The notes beneath the pieces were generated by a model. That model did not search any database. It saw nothing but the letters and a program-made list of their open reading frames with translations, and was not told where the DNA came from. A stretch of DNA of 64,000 nt from Acidobacteriota bacterium (GTDB lineage: Bacteria > Acidobacteriota > Blastocatellia > Chloracidobacteriales > Chloracidobacteriaceae), in NCBI GenBank assembly GCA_016208495.1, contig JACQXX010000063.1, forward strand, positions 1 to 64,000. The letters are read 5' to 3'. Within the stretch, counting starts at the first letter, position 1. Every line of letters starts with the position of its first letter. The position numbers were made by a program, and so were the translations under genes. This document shows, piece after piece, positions 42,498 to 51,117 of the stretch.

Positions 42498-44444
42498 ATG
42501 ATGGTTTGCGCGCTTCTCTATGGATGGGTGCGCTATCAGGCCAAACGCGCCGTTGATGAATCCTCCATCGAAGCCCAGGCTGAAAATCAGGTTACAGTGA
42601 CCACCACGCCGGTGACTCCGCCACGGATGGATGGCATTGGACTGTGGTTGCAACCGATGGAAAGCCGGGCGCTGGCTGAGTTTCAGGGGCGGCTCTATGT
42701 TGCAACTGCTGGCGGACTTGTCGCTTATGAGCCGTCAGGGAAGCTGGTGCGGCACTACACGGCAGCAGATGGTCTGCCCGAACACGACCTGACGTCGCTG
42801 GCGGTCTTCCAAAACAAGCTCTATCTCGGCACCCGGACTCAGGGCTTGCTGAGCTTTGACGGAACAGCGTTTACCCAATATACCATTCGCAAACCGCAGG
42901 CTCGCTCGGTGAGCGCTCTCTGTTCGACGCCACGCTATCTGCTGATTGGAACGCTTGACGCCGGGCTCTTTGATTTTGACGGACTGGTTTTTAGTCAGCG
43001 GTTTCAACCATCGAAAGGGCCGGAAATCGCCGGTGTGACTGCGATCTGGGCCGATCAGTCCCGTCTGTATGTCGGCACGCAAAAAAATGGGCTTTTTGTC
43101 TGGCGCGATGGCGAACTCCGGGTATTTGGCACGACTGACGGGTTGCCTTCGCCGAGGGTGACGGCGATTGTCTCAAGCGGTGGCGATATCCTGGTTGCAA
43201 CCGATATTGGTGTGGTGCAACTGACTGATAATCCCCCGTTTCCGGTGCTTTCAAAACAGCCGAATTTGACTTCGCTGGCTGAATTTCAGGGGAAAATCTG
43301 GGGTGGACTTGTGACAGGCGGCGCGGTTGAAATTTCGCGGACGCCGACACCAGTCGAACGCGCCAGTTCGCGCTTTTTTGCCGGAGGCGTGTCGTTGGGC
43401 GGCACCAACCCAAGTCATACCGTGCTGGCCGTCGCTGACAACCATCTCTGGGCATTGACCGAAGCCGGACTGTTTCAGCTTGAACCGCAGCCCAACCAGA
43501 AAGCCTCTGAGTGGAAACGTTGGGGAAGCGTCCCCGCCGGGAAAACGCCGCTGGCTTCGCCGCATGTGATTTCACTGGCCGTTGACGAACGGGGCTTGCT
43601 CTGGATTGGATACTTTGAACGCGGTCTGGATGTTGTGTCACTGACGACTGGCGAGCGCGAGCACCATTTCCAGGATGAAGCAGTTCGGGAAATCAATTTT
43701 TTGACTTCCGACCCGGACACGGGAAGTATGCTGGCCGCTACATCAGCCGGACTGGTGGTCTATGACGCCGGATTTAAGCCGCGCCGCTATGATGAAAAAT
43801 CCGCCAGTCTAATTGGTAACAATGTTGCGCAGGTGCTGCGGGTGCCGGGGTACAAAACCGGGCCTCATGTTGCTCCGTCAAGTGACGTGCCGCTGGTGCT
43901 GGCAACCGCCCGTGGTTTGACTGTCATGCAATCGGGCATCAGCCGGAGTTTGACCGCGTTTCACGGACTGGCAAGCAATTATCTCTACTGTGCGGAAATG
44001 GTTGGAGGAAAGCTCTATCTGGGCAGCCTCGGTGGTCTGATGGAACTCGACGGGCTGCGGGTGGTGCGTACCTGGAAAACAGATAATTCTAAACTGAGCG
44101 CCAACTGGATCAACGCTTTAAAAGCGGTCAATGGCACGCTCTATGTCGGAACCTATGGCGGCGGTGTGTGTGCCCTGACACCGACCGGCGACATCATTCC
44201 ATTTGAAGAAACCGCCAAAATCGAAGTCAACCCAAATGCCATGGCGAGCGATGGGGAACGGCTCTACGTTGGGACGCTTGATCAGGGGCTGTTGCTTTTT
44301 GACCTGACCCGTCGTGAATGGCGGCGCTGGCGCACAGGGCTGGCTTCGCCCAATGTGACCAGTATCGCTATTCACAACGGAATTGCCTATTGCGGAACAA
44401 CTGGCGGTCTGACTCAGGTTGAGGTGAAGCGATTGGTGGAATAG
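42498..44444 (+). CDS. Membrane-anchored two-component-regulator-propeller protein
   Basis: The protein has 648 residues from the ATG at 42498. One N-terminal membrane helix (2-14) precedes a periplasmic region made of Reg_prop-type beta-propeller blades: RLYVATAGGLVAYEP, NKLYLGTRTQGLLSFDG, SRLYVGTQKNGLFVW and others, covering two propellers. Such propellers normally belong to hybrid two-component sensors, but here no kinase domain follows. The protein could be a sensor lacking output, or a secreted binding protein. No ribosome site is clear. It stands alone. Confidence 0.8.
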   Translation: MMVCALLYGWVRYQAKRAVDESSIEAQAENQVTVTTTPVTPPRMDGIGLWLQPMESRALAEFQGRLYVATAGGLVAYEPSGKLVRHYTAADGLPEHDLTSLAVFQNKLYLGTRTQGLLSFDGTAFTQYTIRKPQARSVSALCSTPRYLLIGTLDAGLFDFDGLVFSQRFQPSKGPEIAGVTAIWADQSRLYVGTQKNGLFVWRDGELRVFGTTDGLPSPRVTAIVSSGGDILVATDIGVVQLTDNPPFPVLSKQPNLTSLAEFQGKIWGGLVTGGAVEISRTPTPVERASSRFFAGGVSLGGTNPSHTVLAVADNHLWALTEAGLFQLEPQPNQKASEWKRWGSVPAGKTPLASPHVISLAVDERGLLWIGYFERGLDVVSLTTGEREHHFQDEAVREINFLTSDPDTGSMLAATSAGLVVYDAGFKPRRYDEKSASLIGNNVAQVLRVPGYKTGPHVAPSSDVPLVLATARGLTVMQSGISRSLTAFHGLASNYLYCAEMVGGKLYLGSLGGLMELDGLRVVRTWKTDNSKLSANWINALKAVNGTLYVGTYGGGVCALTPTGDIIPFEETAKIEVNPNAMASDGERLYVGTLDQGLLLFDLTRREWRRWRTGLASPNVTSIAIHNGIAYCGTTGGLTQVEVKRLVE

Positions 44445-44469
44445 TTGGGTTCCGCGCTTCCGAGGTTTC

Positions 44470-44610
44470 TGAAGGGATGAGGGATGAAGGATGAGGGATG
44501 AAAAAAATCCCTCTTTTCATCTTGTCACTCTGTCCGGGTTTTCGAATTTATGTCCCTTTCGTCCTTTATGTCCCTTATGTCCTTTTCTTCACCAAACCCT
44601 GAACCCCGCA
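44470..44610. repeat. GGGATGAAGGATGA array and GGGTTTTCGAATTT / TCGTCCTTT element
   Basis: GATGAGGGATGAAGGATGAG words (44473-44500) are followed by CCGGGTTTTCGAATTTATG, repeats of TCCTTTATGTCC (44550-44585), and CAAACCCTGAACCCC. The second part is a copy of the composite seen at 34.4, 52.7 and 62.5 kb. It fills the gap to the deacetylase gene. Confidence 0.85.
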
Positions 44611-44613
44611 GTC

Positions 44614-45363
44614 CTATTTCACTAGATCATTCACCGTTACAAAGGTATAGCCTTGAGCCCGTAACTTTGTGATGATCGGTTCGACGGCTTCCATTGACGC
44701 TTCGCGGCCACGGTACATCACGTGGAGCAGAATGATCGAACCTGGACGAACATTCGTGGTGACGTGATTCACAATGTTCTGAACATTACCTTCAATTCCG
44801 GAGAAGCTTTCCGGCTCGACATCCCACATCAGCGTGGTGCGCCCGGTCTGGCTTAAATAGTAGGGAAGTCCAAACAGCTTCTTGCCATACGGCGGCCTGA
44901 AGAGAATTTCACCCTGGTAGCCAGCCTGACGAATCAACGCATCGGTGCGCTCAACTTCATTCCGAATAAAGTTTTGTGATTGAAGCACCATCCGGTCATG
45001 CGAAAACGAGTGGTTCGCGACTTGATGGCCAGCCGCGACGATTTTGCGACCCAGGTCCGGATACTGGGTCAGTTCCGCACCCGTCAGGCAGAAAGTCGCT
45101 TTGACTTGATTTCGAGCCAGAATGTCCAGGATTTTGTCGGTTCCGACCGGGTTTGGGCCATCGTCAAAGGTTAAGGCAACAACTTTTTGCGTGGTTTCGA
45201 CGCGGGCAACGAGTTTGCCGAAGAGTTGGAAAGTCCGCGAGCGACTGAGCGTCCAAAGCGTGTAAAATGTCGTGAGAAAGAGTACCAACCCAATTCCAAG
45301 CACCAGCCATTTTCTCGACCAGATTTTGGTGCTCCAAAAAGCCTTCAATTGATTGAAAATCAC
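44614..45363 (-). CDS. Polysaccharide deacetylase family protein (NodB domain)
   Basis: The protein has 249 residues from GTG at 45363 (AAGGAA nine bases upstream); a TTG at 45408 is another choice. One N-terminal anchor helix (about 18-38) precedes the NodB domain: motif 1 TFDDGP (65-70), motif 2 HSFSH (118-122), motif 3 RPPYG (156-160), and motif 4 around LHV near the end. These metal-dependent enzymes remove N- or O-acetyl groups from peptidoglycan, chitin or exopolysaccharide. The anchor suggests periplasmic action. It diverges from the zinc-ribbon gene at 45483. Confidence 0.92.
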   Translation of the reverse strand: MIFNQLKAFWSTKIWSRKWLVLGIGLVLFLTTFYTLWTLSRSRTFQLFGKLVARVETTQKVVALTFDDGPNPVGTDKILDILARNQVKATFCLTGAELTQYPDLGRKIVAAGHQVANHSFSHDRMVLQSQNFIRNEVERTDALIRQAGYQGEILFRPPYGKKLFGLPYYLSQTGRTTLMWDVEPESFSGIEGNVQNIVNHVTTNVRPGSIILLHVMYRGREASMEAVEPIITKLRAQGYTFVTVNDLVK

Positions 45364-45482
45364 TTCATTGAGTTCCTTTTTCCAGGAATGCGTCGGGTCA
45401 AATCCCAACCTATACCAAAAGATAAATCAAATTCAATTGATCCCTATCCAAACCCTGAACCCTGAACCCGAAATGGTTTCAT

Positions 45483-45926
45483 ATGCTCAAAATCAAAGAC
45501 GAACGGTTACCAACGCGCTGCGACATTTGCCATCAAGCCGATCAATTCGACCCGGCAACGGGCAGTTGTCAGCGGTGTGAGGGAGTTGAACCCATTACCA
45601 TCAACCGTGAAATTGCCTTTGGTCCACTGGTCGAAATTCCTGGATTTGGTCAAGCTATTCGCTGGCAAGAACCAGCCGAAGACCTGGCACTGCTCCCAAT
45701 TGTCGTCAGTGCCTGTGAAATCTGTGGAACGGGTGAGTTTTTAGACGAACGAACCGGCGAATGCCTCGTTTGCGGGCAGAACTTTCGGGAAATTGATGAC
45801 CCTGAGCAGGCAGTTTTAGAAACACGGGTAATGATTGTGCTTGCTCTGGCTGTAATTCTTGGACTGGTGATCCTGATTCTTCGCTTATGTCAGATCGGAA
45901 TAGGTCATTCACCAGAGAACTTATGA
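45483..45926 (+). CDS. Hypothetical membrane protein with two CxxC zinc-ribbon-like pairs
   Basis: The protein has 147 residues. Cysteine pairs CDIC...CQRC (13-32) and CEIC...CLVC (about 78-97) are like zinc ribbons or rubredoxin-type knuckles, followed by one C-terminal membrane helix (about 116-136). It may be a tail-anchored zinc-binding protein. No family was recognised. The ATG lacks a clear ribosome site. The gene lies next to the divergent deacetylase. Confidence 0.65.
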   Translation: MLKIKDERLPTRCDICHQADQFDPATGSCQRCEGVEPITINREIAFGPLVEIPGFGQAIRWQEPAEDLALLPIVVSACEICGTGEFLDERTGECLVCGQNFREIDDPEQAVLETRVMIVLALAVILGLVILILRLCQIGIGHSPENL

Positions 45927-46002
45927 TTTGGAGAAACAGGTAAAAGCACCTATACTTGGTTGTTCTCTTGAAAGTCAATAAAATCAGGGAAAGGAACAGG
46001 TT

Positions 46003-46404
46003 ATGGCCACAATCGTGTCTGAAATTGAAGCCTCGGACATTGCAATTTCTCAACTTGAAAAATGGATTGAGAGATTCCAAACCAAAATTGAGGTAACAGG
46101 CCGTCACGCTTCTCCCGATGAAAAAACAATCCGGGTTGATTTGAAATTGACGGTACCACAGAACACGGAACGTTCCCTTGAGGTTGGAATCATTATTGAT
46201 CGGGAAACAGGAAAAATCGTCTCATCTCCGTCCAGGTCAGTGCTTGTTGCATCCCTCGTGCAATTATTTCCTCCCAGATATGCTCCAAAAACTGGAATTT
46301 CTGGAGAAAAACTGTACGGGATTTTGAAAAGTGAAAATCCACTGCCAGCCGATGAAGAACTCAAGGAAGAGTATTCGAATTACCTGATGGAGAAGTATCG
46401 TTGA
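46003..46404 (+). CDS. Hypothetical protein upstream of a PIN-domain gene (antitoxin-like position)
   Basis: The protein has 133 residues with a good AAAGGAAC ribosome site. It has no recognised family; the sequence is charged, alpha-beta, with KLYGILKSENPLPADEELKEE near the C-terminus. Its stop overlaps the PIN-gene ATG by one base (TGATG), which is the typical arrangement of an antitoxin preceding its toxin. It lacks the usual AbrB, Phd or RHH pattern, so if it is an antitoxin it is of a new type. Confidence 0.65.
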   Translation: MATIVSEIEASDIAISQLEKWIERFQTKIEVTGRHASPDEKTIRVDLKLTVPQNTERSLEVGIIIDRETGKIVSSPSRSVLVASLVQLFPPRYAPKTGISGEKLYGILKSENPLPADEELKEEYSNYLMEKYR

Positions 46405-46799
46405 TGCGGATCTTACTGGACGCAAATGTGCTCTTAGATCTTTTTCTTGCACGCTCGCCCTGGGACGAAGATGCACGAATGATTTGGGATCTTCATTTAT
46501 CTGGCCATGTTGAGGCTTTTGTCTGTGCCATCACGCCTGATAATCTTCATTACATAATTCGAAAAGAAAAAGCCAAACAGGTAGGTCCTGACTCTTCTCA
46601 ACAACATGTATCGCTTCAGTTTGCACATCAGGTGATTTCAGATGTGGTCACAACTTTGCTGGTCGCCCCGGTTGATAAATCCGTTTTGCAAGCTGCCGTT
46701 GCTTTAAACTGGAAAGATTTTGAAGACGCCATTCACAGTGTCTGTGCAACGGAAATGGCTTTAGACGCGATTGTCACTCGCAATAAGAAGGATTTTTAG
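46404..46799 (+). CDS. PIN-domain protein (VapC-like RNase candidate)
   Basis: The protein has 131 residues, the usual PIN toxin length. The N-terminal MRILLDANVLLDLF carries acidic residues Asp6 and Asp12, the C-terminal part carries WKDFEDAIHSVCA and DAIVTRNKKDF, typical of PIN metal-binding nucleases. It starts at the stop of the previous gene and is probably translated with it. VapC toxins cleave tRNA or rRNA; specificity cannot be read from the sequence. A TA-flanked MITE follows downstream. Confidence 0.85.
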   Translation: MRILLDANVLLDLFLARSPWDEDARMIWDLHLSGHVEAFVCAITPDNLHYIIRKEKAKQVGPDSSQQHVSLQFAHQVISDVVTTLLVAPVDKSVLQAAVALNWKDFEDAIHSVCATEMALDAIVTRNKKDF

Positions 46800-46894
46800 T
46801 CACCCTCTGTACAAATTTTTCAGCCAGGCGAGTTTCTGAACTTCCTGGCCAGTCAGTACCCTGAACCACCACCGAACCAATAAGTTACCTCATA

Positions 46895-47005
46895 AGTACC
46901 TTACCGAAAATTTCCAGACATTTTAACCACGAAAAACACGAAAAATACGAAAAAGATCAACCACTTACCAAACCCAATATCTCAGGAAACTTATGATAAG
47001 GTACT
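46895..47005 (+). mobile_element. TA-flanked MITE, copy C
   Basis: It has 111 bp, begins AGTACCTTACCGAAAATTTCC and ends ATAAGGTACT with TA on both sides (46893-46894, 47006-47007). It matches copy A closely (TATCTCAGGAAA, ATGATAAGGTACT) and lies in the gap after the PIN gene. Confidence 0.88.
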
Positions 47006-47034
47006 TAGGGAGTCGGATGGAAATATCATACCAC

Positions 47035-47170
47035 CAGGGTTCAGGGTTCAGGGTTCAGGGTTCAGGGCCAGATACTCCACGTTGAGTGGTACCCGCCAGT
47101 TCCCCAGTCTTCATCTTGAGTCGGATCAGTCAACTCATCGCCGAAACCCTGAACCCTGAACCCTGAACCC
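47035..47170. repeat. Inverted pair of GGGTTCA arrays
   Basis: Left arm 47035-47069 (GGGTTCA, five copies), right arm 47144-47170 (CCCTGAA in reverse complement). The 74-bp core contains TACTCCACGTTGAGTGG. It lies in the 3' region of the BMP-family gene and is quadruplex-prone. Confidence 0.9.
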
Positions 47171-47174
47171 GATT

Positions 47175-48173
47175 TCAGTGGGTAATGTTGGTGACTTTGA
47201 TTTCTTGCTTGATGATTTTCTGACGGGCAGCATCCACTTCGTCAATGACTGTTTGGGGAATTAGCTTCTGATTGTATTGATCGAGGGCAAACGTAATGCC
47301 ATCGTTTTGGAGTCCGTAGGAGTGAATTCCGGCTTTGAATTTCTTTTCGACGACTTCTTTGACCGTGCTGTACACGGCGACATCAACGCGTTTGACCATA
47401 CTGGTCAGGATAATGCCCGGCTTCATCCAGTTTTGATTTGAATCAACGCCAATGGCAAAGTGGTTGACTTCTTCAGCCGCATCAAAGACGCCAATCCCCG
47501 AGTTTCCAGCCGCCTGAAAGACAATATCCGCCCCTTTGTCAAACTGTGCTTTGGCTAACTCTTTGCCTTTGCCGGGGTTGTTCCAGGCCGCGTCGTTGAT
47601 GCCGACAAAGTTTTCATAGACTTCGCACTTTGGATTGACATAGTGGATGCCTTCTTCATACCCCTTGGCAAATTTGCGGATCAACGGAATATCCATACCG
47701 CCAACAAACCCAATCTTGTTGGTTTTGGTGGTTCGCGCGGCAATCATTCCCACCAGGAAGCAGCCTTCGTGTTCGTCAAAGACCAGGGAGGCCACGTTGG
47801 GCAGTTCAATCACTGAATCCACAATCGCAAAGTTCAAATTCGGATAGTCTTTGGCGACGCTTTCCATAATCGGTGATTGGGCAAACCCGATGCCGATGAT
47901 CAGGTCATATCCACGTTCGGCAAAAGCCCGCATCGAAGGTTCAAGCGAGGTGGGTTCACCGGGTTCAACATCCCGGAGCACAATCGGGAAGTCTTTCGCC
48001 GCCCGTTTGACACCCTCCCAGGCTGCGGCATTAAACGACTTATCGTCTTTTCCGCCAATGTCAAAGACGATTCCGACCCGAATTTTCCCAGCTTCTTCCG
48101 GACTCGGGCCAGTTTTGCAAGCCAGACCTAAAAACAAAGAACTGAGTAGCACCAGGATGATCAAACGTCGCAT
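47175..48173 (-). CDS. BMP family ABC transporter substrate-binding lipoprotein (nucleoside type)
   Basis: The protein has 332 residues from the ATG at 48173; the frame is open 30 codons further but that stretch is translated GAATGAAG array. The signal peptide ends in the lipobox LGLAC with Cys19. The mature protein has the BMP/PnrA pattern: VGIVFDIGGKDDKSFNAAAW (about 33-52), FAERGYDLIIGIGFAQ, and DKGADIVFQAAGNSG, typical of purine-nucleoside-binding proteins like PnrA/TmpC. No permease or ATPase gene is next to it, so the rest of the transporter is elsewhere. Confidence 0.9.
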   Translation of the reverse strand: MRRLIILVLLSSLFLGLACKTGPSPEEAGKIRVGIVFDIGGKDDKSFNAAAWEGVKRAAKDFPIVLRDVEPGEPTSLEPSMRAFAERGYDLIIGIGFAQSPIMESVAKDYPNLNFAIVDSVIELPNVASLVFDEHEGCFLVGMIAARTTKTNKIGFVGGMDIPLIRKFAKGYEEGIHYVNPKCEVYENFVGINDAAWNNPGKGKELAKAQFDKGADIVFQAAGNSGIGVFDAAEEVNHFAIGVDSNQNWMKPGIILTSMVKRVDVAVYSTVKEVVEKKFKAGIHSYGLQNDGITFALDQYNQKLIPQTVIDEVDAARQKIIKQEIKVTNITH

Positions 48174-48184
48174 AAAACCCCACT

Positions 48185-48325
48185 GAGAATGAAGAATTGA
48201 GAATGAAGAATTGAGAATGAAGAATTGAGAAAATTCTTGGTTTTTGGACGGTATTGGTTCCAAGTCACCAGTTACCAGGTAAGCACTGGATCATTTCTTC
48301 ATTCTCAATTCTTCATTCTTCATTG
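48185..48325. repeat. Inverted pair of GAATGAAGAATTGA arrays
   Basis: Left arm 48185-48231 (three copies), right arm 48295-48325 in reverse complement, core about 63 bp. The left arm forms the 5' leader of the BMP gene. Confidence 0.9.
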
Positions 48326-48327
48326 CT

Positions 48328-50823
48328 TTAGAGCAGGCAGGTAGACATATCAACCGTCACCGGAGAGGCATCCCAGATTTCCTCGGCATACTGCCGGATC
48401 GTACGGTCGCTAGAGAATTTACCGACATTGGCGACGTTCAAAATCGAACGCCGGGTCCATTCTTCCTGATCGCGGTAGACTTCAGACACGCGGTCCTGGC
48501 ATTCAATATAGGCAGCATAATCGGCCAGCAGCATATATTGATCGCCCGAATACAGCAGGGAATGGATGATTGGGTCAAACAGATCACGATGCAGCGGGCT
48601 GAAGTACCCGTTCTGGATCATATCCAGCACCTGTTTGAGTTCAGTATTTTGGTTGTAGTAGTCCTTTGGGTTATAGGTTTTCCGAAGTTCTCGAACTTCA
48701 TCCGCCTTGAGCCCAAAAATGAACATGTTGTCTTCGCCGATTTCTTCGAGCATTTCGATGTTGGCACCATCGAGCGTACCGATGGTGAGGGCGCCATTGA
48801 GGGCAAATTTCATGTTGCCGGTGCCGGAAGCTTCAGTCCCGGCAGTTGAAATCTGTTCGGAAAGATCGGTTCCAGGAATGATTCGTTCTGCCAGCGAGAC
48901 GCGGTAATTTGGCAAAAAGACGACTTTGAGCAATCCACGAACGGCTGGATCCTGATTGACGACTTCACCCACCGCATGGATCAGCTTGATAATCAGCTTG
49001 GCCATGGCATACCCCGGTGCCGCTTTGCCGCCAAAGATGACGGTTCGAGGAACATACTCCACATTGCGATTTTCACGAATCCGATTGTAAGCGGTAATGA
49101 CGTGTAACACATTGAGCAACTGGCGCTTGTATTCGTGGAGCCGCTTGACCTGGGTGTCAAAAATCGAGTCCAGGCTGGTATCGCCCTTGATGAGCCCGGC
49201 CAGTCGTTTTTTGTTATGGCGTTTGACAGCCTGCCATTGCTTGCGAAATTCAGCATCTTCAGCGAATGGGATCAGTTTTTTCAAATGATCGAGGTTGGTG
49301 GTCCATTCATCGCCAATCGCATCGTTGATGAGCGCTGACAGTTTCATATTACACATCTTGAGCCAGCGACGCTGGGTAATGCCATTGGTTTTGTTGTTAA
49401 ATTTCTCGGGAAACATCTGGTAGAAATCCTTAAAGAGGTCATTTTTGAGGATTTCAGTATGCAAGGCAGCCACGCCGTTGGTGCTATGGCTGCCGACAAT
49501 CGCCAGATAGGCCATCCGAACATGTTTTTCACCGCCGGGCTGGGCGGGTTCTTCGATGAGTGACATGCGGGCGCATAGATTGTCGTCATTGGGATGAAGT
49601 GCCCGGACTTGCTGCAAAAACTGGTGGTTGACTTCATAAATGATTTGCAGGTGGCGGGGGAGGACTTTTCCAAGCAAGGTCACCGGCCATCGTTCCAGGG
49701 CTTCGGGCATCACCGTGTGGTTGGTGTAGCCAAACACCTGCGTGGTCATTTTCCAGGCTTTGTCCCATTCCAGATGTTCCTGATCCAGCAAAATTCGCAT
49801 AAATTCGGCAATCGCAATTGCCGGATGGGTGTCATTGAGTTGGATGGCAATCTTTTCAGGTATCTGGTCAAACGTGGTATGGACTTTTTTATACCGCCGC
49901 ATGATGTCTTGCAGCGTGGCCGAAACGAAGAAGTACTCCTGTTTGAGCCGCAGCTCTTTTCCAGAAACCCGGTTGTCATTGGGATAGAGCACTTTAGAGA
50001 TGGTTTCAGAGTCGTTTTTGGCTTCAACCGCACCGATGTAATCACCTTCGTTAAAGTAGGTGAAGTCAAAGTCACGCGAGGCTTTGGCTGACCAGAGCCG
50101 CAGTGTGTTGACCGTATTGGTCTGGTAGCCAGGAACTGGAATGTCATAAGCCATGGCCATAACTTCGGTGGTTTCAAGCCACTCGCTCACCAGATGGCCT
50201 TTGCGGTCAACATATTGCAGCACATGACCATAAAAATTGATGGGATAGAGCACCTGTGGCCGGGGAATTTCCCAGGGGTTGCCAAATCGAAGCCAGTTGT
50301 CAGGTCGCTCAACCTGATTCCCGTTTTTGATGCGCTGATTGAAGATCCCATATTCATAGCGAATCCCATATCCGTACCCTGGCAACCCGAGGGTGGCCAT
50401 TGAATCGAGAAAACAGGCCGCCAGTCGGCCCAGACCACCATTTCCAAGCCCGGCATCCCATTCCAATTCGGCCACTGATTCAAGCTCAAGGTCCATTTCT
50501 TCCAGGGCTTTCCGGCATTCATCATAGAGGCCCAGGTTGATCAGGCTATTGGTCAGGGTGCGCCCAATCAGAAACTCCATCGAAAGGTAATACACACGCT
50601 TGGAATCATGCTGGTAATAGGTATCCTGGGTTCGCAGCCAGCGTTCAATCAGGCGATCCCGAATGGTATAGCTCAGTGCCATATAGCGGTCGAGATCAGT
50701 GGTTGAAAAGCGGTCTTTGGCAAGGGTGTATTCAAGATGGTCCTGAAACGCGGTTGAGATTGCTTGAGCATCCATGCCGTGATAGAGGGCATGCACATTG
50801 AGTTCTTGCTTTGAGTTGGCCAT
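48328..50823 (-). CDS. glgP: Glycogen/starch/alpha-glucan phosphorylase
   Basis: The protein has 831 residues from the ATG at 50823, where AAAGGTGA sits five bases upstream (the frame is open nine codons further). It is a complete GT35 enzyme: an N-terminal region with LSMEFLIGRTL, the catalytic core with NDTHPAIAIAE and KRLHEYKRQLLN, and the pyridoxal-phosphate lysine in GTGNMKFALNG. It releases glucose-1-phosphate from storage glucan. The C-terminus ends DMSTCLL. No other glycogen gene (glgA, glgB, glgC) is in the window, so it acts alone here. It is cytoplasmic. Confidence 0.97.
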   Translation of the reverse strand: MANSKQELNVHALYHGMDAQAISTAFQDHLEYTLAKDRFSTTDLDRYMALSYTIRDRLIERWLRTQDTYYQHDSKRVYYLSMEFLIGRTLTNSLINLGLYDECRKALEEMDLELESVAELEWDAGLGNGGLGRLAACFLDSMATLGLPGYGYGIRYEYGIFNQRIKNGNQVERPDNWLRFGNPWEIPRPQVLYPINFYGHVLQYVDRKGHLVSEWLETTEVMAMAYDIPVPGYQTNTVNTLRLWSAKASRDFDFTYFNEGDYIGAVEAKNDSETISKVLYPNDNRVSGKELRLKQEYFFVSATLQDIMRRYKKVHTTFDQIPEKIAIQLNDTHPAIAIAEFMRILLDQEHLEWDKAWKMTTQVFGYTNHTVMPEALERWPVTLLGKVLPRHLQIIYEVNHQFLQQVRALHPNDDNLCARMSLIEEPAQPGGEKHVRMAYLAIVGSHSTNGVAALHTEILKNDLFKDFYQMFPEKFNNKTNGITQRRWLKMCNMKLSALINDAIGDEWTTNLDHLKKLIPFAEDAEFRKQWQAVKRHNKKRLAGLIKGDTSLDSIFDTQVKRLHEYKRQLLNVLHVITAYNRIRENRNVEYVPRTVIFGGKAAPGYAMAKLIIKLIHAVGEVVNQDPAVRGLLKVVFLPNYRVSLAERIIPGTDLSEQISTAGTEASGTGNMKFALNGALTIGTLDGANIEMLEEIGEDNMFIFGLKADEVRELRKTYNPKDYYNQNTELKQVLDMIQNGYFSPLHRDLFDPIIHSLLYSGDQYMLLADYAAYIECQDRVSEVYRDQEEWTRRSILNVANVGKFSSDRTIRQYAEEIWDASPVTVDMSTCLL

Positions 50824-50973
50824 GAGGTCACCTTTGATTGGGGGGAACAAATGTTAATCTGCACCATGCACATTGCAGGAGATCGCCGTCAGGGAGAAAT
50901 TGTGGGCACTGCTGGGACGTCGGCTGCAACGACAAAGAGCAGGTGGCGAATTGAGATTGGGGCAACGCCGGGT

Positions 50974-51117
50974 GAATTATGAATTATGAATTATGGAATA
51001 TGAAATAGGCAGATCGGTGAAGTAGATGACCTGGGGTTTGCTCTGGTAGATTGTTTTGAGGTTATCTTATTGATTTGTCAATAGTTAAGAGTTCATAATT
51101 CTAATTCATAATTCATC
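50974..51117. repeat. Inverted pair of GAATTATGAA arrays, second locus
   Basis: Left arm 50974-50995, right arm 51091-51117 in reverse complement, core about 95 bp. It ends at the aroDE stop codon. The remainder of 50824-51112 contains no gene. Confidence 0.85.
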
